NCBI RefSeq assembly: GCF_036016195.1
Contig: NZ_JAYWTM010000006.1
Coordinates: forward strand, 248,001-312,000
Source: Brenneria populi
GTDB lineage: Bacteria; Pseudomonadota; Gammaproteobacteria; Enterobacterales; Enterobacteriaceae
Length of the DNA: 64,000 nucleotides
Direction: 5' to 3'
Below are positions 53,166 to 61,953 of the stretch, in pieces. Positions within the stretch are counted from its first letter, which is position 1; each line of letters starts with the position of its first letter. A model generated the notes under the pieces. The model ran no database searches, was not told the origin of the DNA, and was given only the letters and a program-made list of their open reading frames with translations. The translations under genes were made by a program, and so were the position numbers.

Positions 53166-53813
53166 ATGAAAACTTTATCCGAACGACTAAACCATGCCTT
53201 GCAGCTTACTGGGGTGACTCAGTCTGAGTTGGCTCGTCGCATTGGTATCAAACAGCAGTCGATCAGCCAGATTTGCTCTGGTAAATCGGCTAGGTCTCGT
53301 TACACCATGCAGATCGCGGAGGCGCTTCGCGTGAATGCTCATTGGCTCGCCACAGGTGATGGCGAGATTGGCTTGGGGGTCGGTAATGTAGAAGTCGGGC
53401 CTGACATTAAGGGAAGAATTCCTCTCATTAACTGGGTTCAGGCCGGTGATTGGACTGAAATAGCGGAGGGATTTGCCCATGAAGATGCTGAGGAGTGGCG
53501 TGAAGTCACTGGGAAAGCACATGAGGGTTGTTTCGCACTTCGCGTAAAAGGCGACAGTATGGAAAATCCAAGCGGAAAAAAATCCATACCTGAGGGGGCA
53601 GTGATCGTTGTTGATCCTGAGTTACCTTATTCTTCAGGTTCATTGGTTGTTGCGCGTTTGGATGATTCGAAAGAAGCAACCTTTAAGCAGTTAGTTATTG
53701 ATGGTGAACAGAAGTACCTAAAACCTTTGAACCCGCAATACCCTGCAATACCGATCAACGGCAACTGCACCATCATCGGTGTAGTACGACAAGCTATCAT
53801 CGATTTCTGGTAG
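53166..53813 (+). CDS. setR: SetR, SOS-cleavable CI-like repressor
   Basis: 215 residues. N-terminal HTH (VTQSELARRIGIKQQSISQICSG), hinge with the autocleavage dipeptide Ala93-Gly94 (VQAGDW) and a LexA/S24 peptidase domain with Ser131 (KGDSMEN) and Lys174 (ATFKQL). RecA-stimulated self-cleavage relieves repression of the croS-setCD operon. Confidence 0.95.
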   Translation: MKTLSERLNHALQLTGVTQSELARRIGIKQQSISQICSGKSARSRYTMQIAEALRVNAHWLATGDGEIGLGVGNVEVGPDIKGRIPLINWVQAGDWTEIAEGFAHEDAEEWREVTGKAHEGCFALRVKGDSMENPSGKKSIPEGAVIVVDPELPYSSGSLVVARLDDSKEATFKQLVIDGEQKYLKPLNPQYPAIPINGNCTIIGVVRQAIIDFW

Positions 53814-53992
53814 CGAAGGAATTTGTGGTTTAGCCACAGTTGTTCATGAGCTGAAGAAGCAACGATTGCAAACAGCTACAACTGAGCATTGGCGCACGCT
53901 GAGAGTAAATGGTAACAGATTAGATAACCATTGATTGTTTATAAAGTCAAGATCAGCGAAAATAGCGGCCAATTACGATTAACACGACGGAT

Positions 53993-54020
53993 TTGACAAG
54001 CGAAGAACTGAAAATAGAGT
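53993..54020 (+). promoter_or_regulatory. candidate ICE-supplied promoter for prfC
   Basis: TTGACA (53993-53998), 16-nt spacer, TAGAGT (54015-54020), 50 nt before the prfC start. Insertion removes the native prfC promoter, and SXT is known to supply a new one from its right end. The stretch 53814-54069 has no convincing gene. Confidence 0.4.
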
Positions 54021-54069
54021 ACTTCCAAAAGTGTGTACAAATCCGTGTACAAACTAAAAGAATTTATAC

Positions 54070-55659
54070 ATGGCAAACCAAGATTTTCTTAATGAAATCA
54101 ATAAGCGAAGGACCTTTGCTATCATCTCTCACCCCGACGCCGGTAAGACCACCATTACGGAAAAAGTATTACTGTTCGGACAGGCGCTGCAAACCGCAGG
54201 TACGGTAAAAGGGCGGGGGTCGAATCAGCACGCCAAATCCGACTGGATGGAGATGGAGAAACAGCGCGGCATCTCCATTACCACGTCCGTGATGCAGTTT
54301 CCCTACCATAACTGCCTGGTTAACCTGCTGGATACCCCGGGGCACGAAGACTTCTCCGAAGATACCTACCGTACGCTGACCGCAGTGGACTGCTGCTTGA
54401 TGGTGATTGACGCGGCGAAAGGGGTGGAAGATCGCACCCGTAAGCTGATGGAGGTCACCCGTCTGCGCGACACGCCGATCCTGACGTTTATGAACAAGCT
54501 CGACCGCGATATCCGCGATCCGATGGAACTGCTGGATGAGGTGGAAAACGAGCTGAAAATCGCCTGCGCGCCCATTACCTGGCCAATCGGCTGCGGCAAG
54601 TTGTTCAAAGGCGTTTACCACCTCTATAAAGATGAAACCTATCTTTATCAGACGGGTAAGGGCCATACCATCCAGGAAGTGCGTATGGTAAAAGGGCTGG
54701 ATAACCCGGATCTGGACAAAGCTATCGGCGAAGAGCTGGCGCTGCAACTGCGTGAAGAGCTGGACCTGGTAAAAGGCGCTTCGCATGAGTTTGAGCTGGA
54801 GGCCTTCCTGTCCGGCGATCTGACGCCGGTTTTCTTTGGTACGGCGTTGGGCAACTTTGGCGTCGACCATATGCTGGACGGCCTGATAGCCTGGGCTCCG
54901 GCGCCGATGCCGCGAAAAACCGACGTCCGCGTCGTCAAGGCGGATGAGGAAAAATTCACCGGTTTTGTGTTTAAAATTCAGGCCAATATGGATCCTAAAC
55001 ACCGTGACCGCGTGGCTTTTATGCGCGTGGTGTCCGGCAAATATGAGAAGGGGATGAAGCTGCGTCAGGTGCGTACCGGCAAAGACGTGGTGATTTCCGA
55101 CGCGCTGACTTTCATGGCCGGCGACCGTTCTCATGTCGAAGAGGCCTATCCCGGCGATATTATCGGCCTGCACAACCACGGGACCATTCAGATCGGGGAT
55201 ACTTTTACTCAGGGCGAGGATATTAAGTTCACCGGTATTCCCAACTTTGCGCCGGAGCTGTTCCGTCGTATCCGTCTGCGCGACCCGCTGAAGCAAAAGC
55301 AATTGCTGAAAGGGCTGGTGCAGCTTTCGGAGGAAGGGGCCGTGCAGGTTTTTCGTCCGTTGATCAACAACGACCTTATCGTGGGCGCGGTGGGGGTGCT
55401 GCAGTTTGATGTGGTGGTCGCCCGCCTGAAGAGCGAATATAACGTGGAAGCCGTCTACGAATCCGTTAACGTGTCCACCGCCCGCTGGGTCGAATGCGAT
55501 GACGTGAAGAAGTTCGAAGAGTTCAAGCGCAAGAACGAGCAGCACCTGGCGCTGGACGGCGGCGACAACCTCTCTTACGTCGCCCCGACCATGGTTAACC
55601 TGAATCTGACGCGCGAACGTTACCCGGAAGTGCAGTTCCATCAAACGCGCGAACATTAA
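54070..55659 (+). CDS. prfC: peptide chain release factor 3 (hybrid 5' end)
   Basis: 529 residues, full length. GTPase that recycles RF1/RF2. G1 SHPDAGKTT (about 17-25), G3 DTPGHEDF, G4 NKLD. The first ~12 residues and the start codon come from the ICE in place of the native MTLSPYLQEVAKRR-type start; the rest is chromosomal with higher G+C codons. The gene stays intact, so insertion is expected to be harmless. Confidence 0.96.
   Translation: MANQDFLNEINKRRTFAIISHPDAGKTTITEKVLLFGQALQTAGTVKGRGSNQHAKSDWMEMEKQRGISITTSVMQFPYHNCLVNLLDTPGHEDFSEDTYRTLTAVDCCLMVIDAAKGVEDRTRKLMEVTRLRDTPILTFMNKLDRDIRDPMELLDEVENELKIACAPITWPIGCGKLFKGVYHLYKDETYLYQTGKGHTIQEVRMVKGLDNPDLDKAIGEELALQLREELDLVKGASHEFELEAFLSGDLTPVFFGTALGNFGVDHMLDGLIAWAPAPMPRKTDVRVVKADEEKFTGFVFKIQANMDPKHRDRVAFMRVVSGKYEKGMKLRQVRTGKDVVISDALTFMAGDRSHVEEAYPGDIIGLHNHGTIQIGDTFTQGEDIKFTGIPNFAPELFRRIRLRDPLKQKQLLKGLVQLSEEGAVQVFRPLINNDLIVGAVGVLQFDVVVARLKSEYNVEAVYESVNVSTARWVECDDVKKFEEFKRKNEQHLALDGGDNLSYVAPTMVNLNLTRERYPEVQFHQTREH
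54100..54140. other. attR junction of the ICE inside prfC (approximate)
   Basis: The encoded N-terminus MANQDFLNEINKRR is ICE-type; from about TFAIISHPDAGKTT on, the protein matches ordinary enterobacterial release factor 3. The switch therefore falls near 54,100-54,140. The exact core cannot be set without the left junction. Confidence 0.75.
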
Positions 55660-55693
55660 TTAATTCGCGCTTTCAGCGGATTAAATTTCCATA

Positions 55694-55735
55694 CCCGAAA
55701 CGGCCGCGAAGAGCATGGCCGCTTCGGGCGTTTTA
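55694..55735 (+). terminator. prfC terminator
   Basis: CCCGAA-CGGCC (55694-55705) pairs with GGCCG-TTCGGG (55717-55728), each side with one bulged base, and TTTTATTTTA follows. Confidence 0.8.
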
Positions 55736-56127
55736 TTTTATTTTTTATCAGTATGTTATGTCAATTTTGCTCCCCCGCCGCGCCGGAAAATCAGGCCACA
55801 GACAAATCTGAATTCCCCCCGATTCCACTTCTTTTCTCGATATTCCCCTGCGATTTCCGATCCGGTGGTCTATAGTTAACAACGTGTTAATGATTTTAGT
55901 TTGTTTAACTATTAACGCGATTACTGGCAGTGCATTGTATTGACTTTTGGCTGCTTATAAAAACGGTACGCTGTTTTCTCGTCGTTTATGTGATTTTATG
56001 CCGAAGGCATAAAGCGAAGCGCCGTATGGGGCCAGAAACAATCACCGACGCTGCATGCCTAATCATCCGCGTTGATTCGCCCGACCTTTTTTGTCGGGCA
56101 TATAAAAACAGCAAAAGGAAGAAATCG
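55736..56127 (+). promoter_or_regulatory. osmY upstream region
   Basis: 392 bp without a credible gene. CTATAGT (55870-55876) is a possible sigma-S-type -10 element. Two hairpins lie in the leader: TTATGCC/GGCATAA (about 55995-56011) and GCCCGAC/GTCGGGC (56079-56085, 56093-56099). Confidence 0.35.
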
Positions 56128-56742
56128 ATGACAAAGACCAAACTGACTCAATCTCTGCTCGCGGTTGTTCTGGGTTCTATTCTTGTCGGCGGCAATGCGC
56201 TGGCTGAGGATACCCTGGGACAAAAAGCACAGCGCGTCGCAGATACCACGGGTGAGAAAGTCGATAGTTCCGTCAATAAAGCATCAGACTACATCGGCGA
56301 CAGTACGACCACGGCGAAGGTAAAGAGCGCGCTGCTGGAAGATAAAACCATTAAGAGCGGCGATATCTCCGTTGCCACCACCGGCGGGGTCGTCACCCTG
56401 AGCGGGTTTGTCGGCAGCCAGGATGCCGCAACGCACGCGGTGCAGATCGCGAGCAAAACGGAAGGCGTGAAATCCGTCAGCGACAAGCTTCAGATTAAGG
56501 ACAACGACACGCAGTCCGTCGGTGCCTACGCCGACGACGCGATGACGACCAGTTCGATTAAAGCCAAACTGCTGGCGGACGATATCGTTCCTTCCCGTAA
56601 GGTAAAGGTTGAAACCCACGAGGGCGTGGTGCAGCTGAGCGGCGAAGTCGACAATCAGGCCCAGGCCGCGCGCGCTGAAAGCGTCGCCAAAAGCGTCAGC
56701 GGCGTGAAAAGCGTTAAAAACGACTTAACGGTTAAGTCGTAA
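56128..56742 (+). CDS. osmY: OsmY periplasmic osmotically induced protein
   Basis: 204 residues from ATG 56128 (AAGGAAG upstream), with signal peptide ending ALA and two BON domains (about 60-125 and 135-203). A periplasmic chaperone-like protein of the RpoS regulon. Order prfC-osmY-ytjA-...-yjjV follows E. coli. Confidence 0.94.
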   Translation: MTKTKLTQSLLAVVLGSILVGGNALAEDTLGQKAQRVADTTGEKVDSSVNKASDYIGDSTTTAKVKSALLEDKTIKSGDISVATTGGVVTLSGFVGSQDAATHAVQIASKTEGVKSVSDKLQIKDNDTQSVGAYADDAMTTSSIKAKLLADDIVPSRKVKVETHEGVVQLSGEVDNQAQAARAESVAKSVSGVKSVKNDLTVKS

Positions 56743-57021
56743 TACGCCGATCCCGAATAGGCTAATGGCGTATCACTTAAGCCGGCTTTTAGGGGAAGCT
56801 CGGGGGGAGGCTCCCGTAGGAACGCCTCACCCCGGTGGTCGTCCCGAATTCGTCTCTACGGCTTAAGTCAACGGCATGATGACCCGTCAATAAATCGGGT
56901 GGTTTATTTCGCTAAACCACCCGCAATAACCAGTAAAGCACCATCTCCATAATGTGGTTATGCAATCGGCATCGGGTTTCGATTGCCGCCACGCCGTTCA
57001 GTTTTCTGATGAGGAGCCCGT

Positions 57022-57183
57022 ATGTTACGTTGGGGAATTATCTTTTTAGTGATCTCGCTGATCGCCGCCGCATTGGGTTTTGGCGGGCTGGCGGGCACCG
57101 CGGCAGGGGCGGCTAAAATCGTCTTTGTGGTTGGTATCATCCTGTTCCTGGTGAGCGTGTTCACCGGCCGCAGACGGCCTTAG
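57022..57183 (+). CDS. ytjA: YtjA, DUF1328 small membrane protein
   Basis: 53 residues, starting MLRWGIIFLVISLIAAALGF and ending FTGRRRP, with two hydrophobic helices of the DUF1328 family. GAGGAG precedes the ATG. In E. coli it also follows osmY. Function unknown. Confidence 0.9.
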   Translation: MLRWGIIFLVISLIAAALGFGGLAGTAAGAAKIVFVVGIILFLVSVFTGRRRP

Positions 57184-57284
57184 CATCAAATAAGGGGAGA
57201 ATTATCGAGCCGCAGGACGAAAACGCCAACGCGTTTTTGCACAGCGCTGGCGGGCGAGACCCACGGATGGGCCGAGTCACAACG

Positions 57285-57503
57285 CCCATGCGGCTTGAAG
57301 TATGACGGTGATCGGCGGCGATGCCATGTGGCTGTCATATTTTACCCGCACACTGTGAACCGCGGCACTCATTTGGCTTCGGCAATATTACCTCGCATCT
57401 TTCAAGTTGCAGCGGTGTTGGCGTTATAACGGGATCGCGCCCTGGGTTAATCGTAGGAGCGGTTTCGCCGCTGATTGGCTGCACCTTGAAATCTATTGGG
57501 TAT
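57285..57503. repeat. short palindromic intergenic repeat(s)
   Basis: The 335-bp gap 57184-57518 holds no gene. TTTCAAGTTGCAGC (57400-57413) and GCTGCACCTTGAAAT (57479-57493) form a long inverted repeat ending near ATTGGGTATA, and a GCTTGAAGTATGACGG segment (from about 57293) lies to its left. Such CTTGAAnTATxxxGGGTATA units resemble dispersed repeats of Pectobacteriaceae and related enterobacteria (from memory). Genome-wide copies cannot be checked here. Confidence 0.5.
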
Positions 57504-57518
57504 AGCGGGAGGTGTGTG

Positions 57519-57707
57519 ATGAATAGCGATATCGTTGTCGGCAAATGGAAACAGCTGAAAGGGAATTTCTTGGCAATGTGGGCCGAGTGGTTTGACAGCG
57601 ACTGCGCATGGCTGGAAGGGAACAATGGCTATTTATCCGGCGTGCTGCAGGAAGATTACGGCAAAGAGTATGAGAAAGCCTCCTCGGAGAAGCGCGTCAT
57701 ACACTGA
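57519..57707 (+). CDS. CsbD-family stress protein
   Basis: 62 residues, CsbD-like core VVGKWKQLKGNFLAMWAEWFDSDCAWLEGN, similar to YjbJ. GGGAGG lies 6 nt before ATG 57519. Small soluble stress-response protein of unknown mechanism. Confidence 0.82.
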   Translation: MNSDIVVGKWKQLKGNFLAMWAEWFDSDCAWLEGNNGYLSGVLQEDYGKEYEKASSEKRVIH

Positions 57708-57797
57708 AATAAATATTGACGAGGCGCTTTTCTGTTGCCAGTCTGCCGGCATTAACCGCGGGTTCCATCCGGCAGACTTACCATACCGGCCAAGGCG

Positions 57798-58613
57798 ATG
57801 ACAACAGAAAACAGGCTTAGCGGCAACAGCGGCACCCGATATGCATTTATCGATACGCACTGCCATTTCGATTTTCCGCCGTTCAGCGAAGACATCGCGG
57901 CAAGCTTAGGTGCGGCCGCCGCCGCCGGCGTTGAACGTATCGTTATCCCGGCGGTTGAATCCCGTTACTTTGCGCGCGTGCTGCGGCTGGCATGCGGCCA
58001 TACCTCTCTTTATGCCGCGCTTGGGCTGCATCCTCTCTATATTTCCCGTCATCAAGACGCCGACCTGGCGTCGCTGGAAGCGCAACTGCGGCAACGCGCG
58101 GCGAAGCTGGCGGCGGTGGGCGAGATAGGGCTGGATCTTTATATGCCGGAGCCGCAGTTGGCGCGGCAACTCGCACTGCTTGAAGCCCAGCTCAAGTTGG
58201 CCAAACGCTACGATTACCCCGTTATTTTGCACTCGCGCCGCAGCCACGATCGACTCGCGCAGCTGTTGCGCCGCGCGGCGGTGCCGCGTACGGGGGTGGT
58301 TCACGGGTTTGCCGGAAGCCTGGAGCAAGCGCGGGCCTTTGTCCGCTTGGGTTATTGCATCGGCGTTGGCGGCACCATCACTTATCCTCGGGCGAATAAG
58401 ACGCGTCAGGCGATTGCCCAGCTGCCTCTCGACAGTTTATTGCTGGAAACGGATGCGCCGGATATGCCGGTTTGCGGCCATCAGGGGGAGCCGAACCGCC
58501 CTGAGCGGATAGCCGCGGTTTTTCACTCCCTATGCCAACTGCGTTCTGAACCCGCCGATGTCGTCGCCGCCGCGCTCTATCACAACGCTCTGCGTCTGTT
58601 CGCGCTGTCATAA
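57798..58613 (+). CDS. yjjV: TatD-family metal-dependent hydrolase (YjjV)
   Basis: 271 residues with TatD metal ligands DTHCHFDF (HxH), GEIGLD, HSRRSHD and LLLETDAPDMP. Probable DNase/hydrolase. Its place after prfC-osmY-ytjA matches E. coli yjjV. Confidence 0.88.
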   Translation: MTTENRLSGNSGTRYAFIDTHCHFDFPPFSEDIAASLGAAAAAGVERIVIPAVESRYFARVLRLACGHTSLYAALGLHPLYISRHQDADLASLEAQLRQRAAKLAAVGEIGLDLYMPEPQLARQLALLEAQLKLAKRYDYPVILHSRRSHDRLAQLLRRAAVPRTGVVHGFAGSLEQARAFVRLGYCIGVGGTITYPRANKTRQAIAQLPLDSLLLETDAPDMPVCGHQGEPNRPERIAAVFHSLCQLRSEPADVVAAALYHNALRLFALS

Positions 58614-58919
58614 GCCGGGCTAAGGCCGGCGATATCGCGTTTCAGCCCGGCGGGCGCGCATCGCGGGAAAAGCGGCCGGCGTAATTTCAGGTCATAAACG
58701 AAAAAAACGTGATATAGATCGCTATTACATATTTTTGATTATTTGATGTTGTATATAATTGTGACATAAGTCGGCCCCGATCCAGAGCCTGCATCTATAA
58801 TCGTTTCAGTGGATCGTATCGATTTGGGTGCGGTCGGACTGCTGGCCCCTTACCTATATAGCTTTATAAAAATATTTTTATTTCCAATCGACATTATTCC
58901 TGGCTAAAGGGAACTTCAC
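58614..58919 (+). promoter_or_regulatory. upstream region of the nucleoside transporter
   Basis: 306 bp, no gene. The A+T-rich part contains a CRP-like half site GTGATATAGATCGCT (about 58709-58723) and a TATAAT hexamer inside TGTATATAATTGTGAC (about 58750-58765). CRP control is known for nupC in E. coli, so regulation is plausible but unproven. Confidence 0.35.
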
Positions 58920-60197
58920 ATGCAACTCATTATGAGTCTTATCGGCATGGCGGCGCTCATTCTGTGCGCCGTCCTGCTCTCCAGCAATCGCAAAGCCATC
59001 AAACTCCGTACGGTACTGGGCGCCTTTCTGCTCCAGATTGGCATCGGCGCATTAGTGTTGTACGTCCCGCTGGGACGCCGGATCTTAGGCGGTATGACCG
59101 AAGGGGTGGCTAACGTTATCTCCTACGGTAATCAGGGCGTCTCTTTTATTTTCGGCGGTCTGGTCTCTGACAAAATGTTTGAGGTGTTCGGCGGAGGCGG
59201 CTTTGTTTTTGCGCTGCGCGTGCTGCCGATTATCGTTTTCTTTTCTTCGCTGATCGCCGTGCTCTATTACATGGGCATTATGCAATGGGTAATTCGCTTG
59301 CTGGGAGGCGGATTGCAGAAACTGCTGGGCACATCGCGCACGGAGTCGCTGTCCGCGACGGCGAATATTTTCGTGGGGCAGACGGAAGCGCCGCTGGTGG
59401 TTCGCCCCTATATCGCCGGGATGACGCAGTCGGAGCTGTTCGCCGTGATGTGCGGCGGCCTGGCCTCTATCGCCGGTTCCGTCATGGCGGGTTATGCGCA
59501 GATGGGCGTGCCGCTGGAGTACCTGATTGCCGCCTCTTTTATGGCGGCGCCGGGCGGATTGCTGTTTGCCAAGCTGATGGTGCCCGAAACGGAAAGCACC
59601 CACGACCGGGAGGAAATGGTCGGCTTTGTGGATGAGAACGATCGTCCCGCCAACGTTATTGATGCGGCGGCGAGCGGCGCGGCTTCCGGTATGCAGCTGG
59701 CCTTGAACGTGGGGGCGATGCTGCTGGCGTTTATCGCGCTGATCGCGTTGCTTAACGGGATCCTCGGCGGCGTGGGCGGGTGGCTGAACTATCCACAGCT
59801 GTCGCTGGAGTTGATTTTAGGCTGGATTTTCTCGCCCGTGGCGTTTTTGATAGGCGTTCCCTGGAATGAGGCGACCATTGCCGGCTCCTTTATCGGTCAA
59901 AAACTGATCGTCAATGAGTTTGTCGCCTATATGAACTTCAGCGAATATTTGCAAGCCGATGACGTGGTGGCGGGGAACGGTCTGCAGGTTCTGTCCAATC
60001 ACACCAAGGCGATTATTTCGTTCGCGCTTTGCGGATTTGCTAACCTGTCATCGATAGCTATCCTTATTGGAGGACTAGGCAGCATGGCGCCGAATCGGCG
60101 TCAGGATATTGCCCGGTTCGGTTTGAAAGCGGTAACGGCGGGTACGCTTTCCAACCTGATGAGCGCCAGCATCGCCGGGTTCTTTTTAGCGTTGTAA
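58920..60197 (+). CDS. concentrative nucleoside transporter (NupC/NupX family)
   Basis: 425 residues, about ten membrane segments and the CNT signatures GQTEAPLVVRPYI and ...NEFVAYMNFSEY. Proton-coupled uptake of nucleosides through the inner membrane. Closer by eye to NupX/YeiM-type than to NupC itself. The preceding GAACTTCAC context has no strong ribosome site but the start agrees with family length. Confidence 0.88.
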   Translation: MQLIMSLIGMAALILCAVLLSSNRKAIKLRTVLGAFLLQIGIGALVLYVPLGRRILGGMTEGVANVISYGNQGVSFIFGGLVSDKMFEVFGGGGFVFALRVLPIIVFFSSLIAVLYYMGIMQWVIRLLGGGLQKLLGTSRTESLSATANIFVGQTEAPLVVRPYIAGMTQSELFAVMCGGLASIAGSVMAGYAQMGVPLEYLIAASFMAAPGGLLFAKLMVPETESTHDREEMVGFVDENDRPANVIDAAASGAASGMQLALNVGAMLLAFIALIALLNGILGGVGGWLNYPQLSLELILGWIFSPVAFLIGVPWNEATIAGSFIGQKLIVNEFVAYMNFSEYLQADDVVAGNGLQVLSNHTKAIISFALCGFANLSSIAILIGGLGSMAPNRRQDIARFGLKAVTAGTLSNLMSASIAGFFLAL

Positions 60198-60216
60198 TGG
60201 TTCTCTGTTTAGCCAC

Positions 60217-60243
60217 AATAATGGGCGGGAGCCGCCCATTATT
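60217..60243. terminator. hairpin terminator after the nucleoside transporter
   Basis: AATAATGGGCGG (60217-60228) and CCGCCCATTATT (60232-60243), perfect 12-bp stem with a 3-nt loop; the A/T flanks let it act in both directions. Confidence 0.75.
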
Positions 60244-60304
60244 CATTGAGGGTTGAGGTGCTGGAATGCCCTGAAAGTAATTTCGCCTTCAAGAGTAAAG
60301 CGAC

Positions 60305-61021
60305 ATGCTCTCTGCTTTTATCGATGACGTTGAATGGATTAGATTCCCACAGGCTAAGGATGGCGTTGCATATCCTGGTTTCGGCGCCCGTGCCCATTTT
60401 CATGTGTCCGCTTATTCCGACGAACTGTTTGCCGAGGCAGAGGTTCCCTTTGCGGATGCGCTGGTGCGCTCGGTGCCGAAACGCCGGGCGGAGTTTCTGG
60501 CCGGCCGCTGTCTGGCGAAACGGGTTCTGAGTAAGCTCGGCTACGCGAATTTCGTTCTTAACAGCGCGGAAGATCGCTCTCCTCAGTGGCCTGAACATGT
60601 CTCCGGCTCCTTAAGCCACAATACCAATAGCGTACTGTGCGCCGCGCATATCCGCAGCCGCGAGGTCTCCTGCGTCGGGGTCGATATCGAAACGTTTATG
60701 TCGGAGAATCGCGCGCGGGCGCTCTGGCCGGGTCTGGTGGATGAGGAGGAATATCACTGGCTGAATGCGCAGGATGATGAGTTCCGCCGTCTGCTGACGT
60801 TGAATTTTTCCGCGAAAGAGAGCCTGTTTAAGGCGCTCTATCCGCGGATTAAACACTATTTCGATTTTTTTGACGCCAGGATGGTGGCGTTGGATCGCGC
60901 CGGAGAGCGCTTTGAGCTGGAGCTGCTGACCGATTTGACGCCGGAGTTTTGCGCCGGACGCCGTTTTACAGGAACCTACCTGCAAAGAGCCGATGACGTG
61001 ACAACCTTTATCTGCTGCTGA
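60305..61021 (+). CDS. EntD-like 4'-phosphopantetheinyl transferase
   Basis: 238 residues. Sfp/EntD motifs: KRRAEFLAGRCLAKRVL, GSLSHNTNSVLCA, VGVDIETFM (Mg-binding Asp/Glu) and NFSAKESLFKALYP. Activates carrier domains of NRPS/PKS or siderophore synthases; no such synthase is in the window. Confidence 0.88.
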   Translation: MLSAFIDDVEWIRFPQAKDGVAYPGFGARAHFHVSAYSDELFAEAEVPFADALVRSVPKRRAEFLAGRCLAKRVLSKLGYANFVLNSAEDRSPQWPEHVSGSLSHNTNSVLCAAHIRSREVSCVGVDIETFMSENRARALWPGLVDEEEYHWLNAQDDEFRRLLTLNFSAKESLFKALYPRIKHYFDFFDARMVALDRAGERFELELLTDLTPEFCAGRRFTGTYLQRADDVTTFICC

Positions 61022-61049
61022 GCCAGCGGGCGGAATGACGCTCCGCGCC

Positions 61050-61748
61050 TTACACCAGCGCGGAAACCCACCACACGCGCCCGACGACGGCCAGTTCGCC
61101 GTTGATGATCTGTTCTTTGGTGACGATCTCATCTTCATAAAGCGGGTTGTAGGAGCGTACGATGATACCGCCGTCGGGACGCTTGATCAGCGCCTTTACG
61201 CGCTGCAGCTCGCCCATGCGGATAGCGTACATCTTGCCGTCGCGGATTTCCCTGTCGGACAGATTGACGGCGACCTTATCGCCGTCCGATAACTTGGGCT
61301 CCATACTATCGCCCATTACGGTAACCACGCGGGTGTCTTCCACCCGAATGCCGAGCCGCCTTAACGTATGGGTACGAAAGGGAAGCGCATACACTTCATC
61401 TTCATCGATATCATATGCACCTCCTCCGGCCGATAGTCTGACGCCTAACAATGGCACCTCCACGAATTCATCGTCATCATTATCAATTCCTTCCCACTCG
61501 GTAACATGCAAACGGGATGCTTTGACATTGCTGCTCTCCGGTTTCGGGTGACCCGCGCCATTAAGCAGCCAGTCCAGCGAATAACCGGTTTTCTCATTGA
61601 TGGCCTGAGCCGACTCGCGGCTCAGCGTTCCCCGCTTCAACCAGTTGTTCACGGTTTGCGGCGACGTGCCGACGATTTCTGCTAAATCCTTTTGTTTTAA
61701 TCCCTCTTCGCGCATCAGGTAGCGCAGGCGTTCGGTTAGCTCTGTCAT
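61050..61748 (-). CDS. phage-type LexA-like repressor
   Basis: 232 residues from the second in-frame ATG (61748). HTH (KQKDLAEIVGTSPQTVNNWLKRG), acidic hinge, cleavage dipeptide Ala107-Gly108 (RLSAGGGAY) and S24 peptidase with Ser148 (MGDSMEP) and Lys185 (LQRVKALI). A self-cleaving CI-like repressor; with Q and holin downstream it is the relic of a lambdoid prophage. Confidence 0.88.
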   Translation of the reverse strand: MTELTERLRYLMREEGLKQKDLAEIVGTSPQTVNNWLKRGTLSRESAQAINEKTGYSLDWLLNGAGHPKPESSNVKASRLHVTEWEGIDNDDDEFVEVPLLGVRLSAGGGAYDIDEDEVYALPFRTHTLRRLGIRVEDTRVVTVMGDSMEPKLSDGDKVAVNLSDREIRDGKMYAIRMGELQRVKALIKRPDGGIIVRSYNPLYEDEIVTKEQIINGELAVVGRVWWVSALV

Positions 61749-61794
61749 TTGCACCAACTTAAAAAATAAACACGGCGTGGATTTTTTCGTTGTA

Positions 61795-61845
61795 TTGTTG
61801 ATCTGCGTTGACTATAGTCTGCTTTAAGGATGATAAAATCAACAA
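61795..61845. promoter_or_regulatory. candidate operator/promoter of the phage remnant
   Basis: TTGTTGAT (61795-61802) and ATCAACAA (61838-61845) are perfect inverted copies flanking TTGACT-containing promoter-like sequence (from 61808), between the repressor and the rightward genes. Probably repressor sites. Confidence 0.45.
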
Positions 61846-61953
61846 AAAAATGATCGAATTTTTGACCAGACGCGTGGCGATGCGCATAGGCGATAGGGCC
61901 GCGCGCCAAGGCTGCTCATATGATTTAACCATAAGATTTAAAGGAAAGACGCT

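Larger units (their letters stand above)
1..54130. mobile_element. SXT/R391-family integrative conjugative element (right part; left end outside window)
   Basis: The gene order traI-traD-traJ, traLEKBVA, mosAT, dsbC-traC-trhF-traW-traU-traN, ssb-bet-exo-cobS-cobT-radC, traF-traH-traG, eex-setC-setD, croS-setR and then prfC is the conserved SXT/R391 backbone. Int, xis, mobI/oriT and the left junction are not in the window. Variable cargo sits at the family's usual hotspots: before traI, between traJ and traL, between traA and dsbC, between traN and s063, and between the cobT/radC block and traF. The right boundary is placed inside the 5' end of prfC, near base 54,100-54,140. The element is an apparently intact transfer module: no tra gene seen here is broken. 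Confidence 0.96.

Noticed and set aside
53993..54208. 71-residue ORF over the ICE right end
   Set aside because: Crosses the junction and overlaps prfC in another frame; no supporting motif.
54169..55656. 495-residue open frame opposite prfC
   Set aside because: It is the antisense shadow of prfC, in its high-G+C codons, with a His/Arg/Gln-rich product lacking any domain and no ribosome site.
59085..59603. 172-residue minus-strand ORF inside the nucleoside transporter
   Set aside because: Fully contained in a CNT gene; His/Arg-rich shadow without motif.
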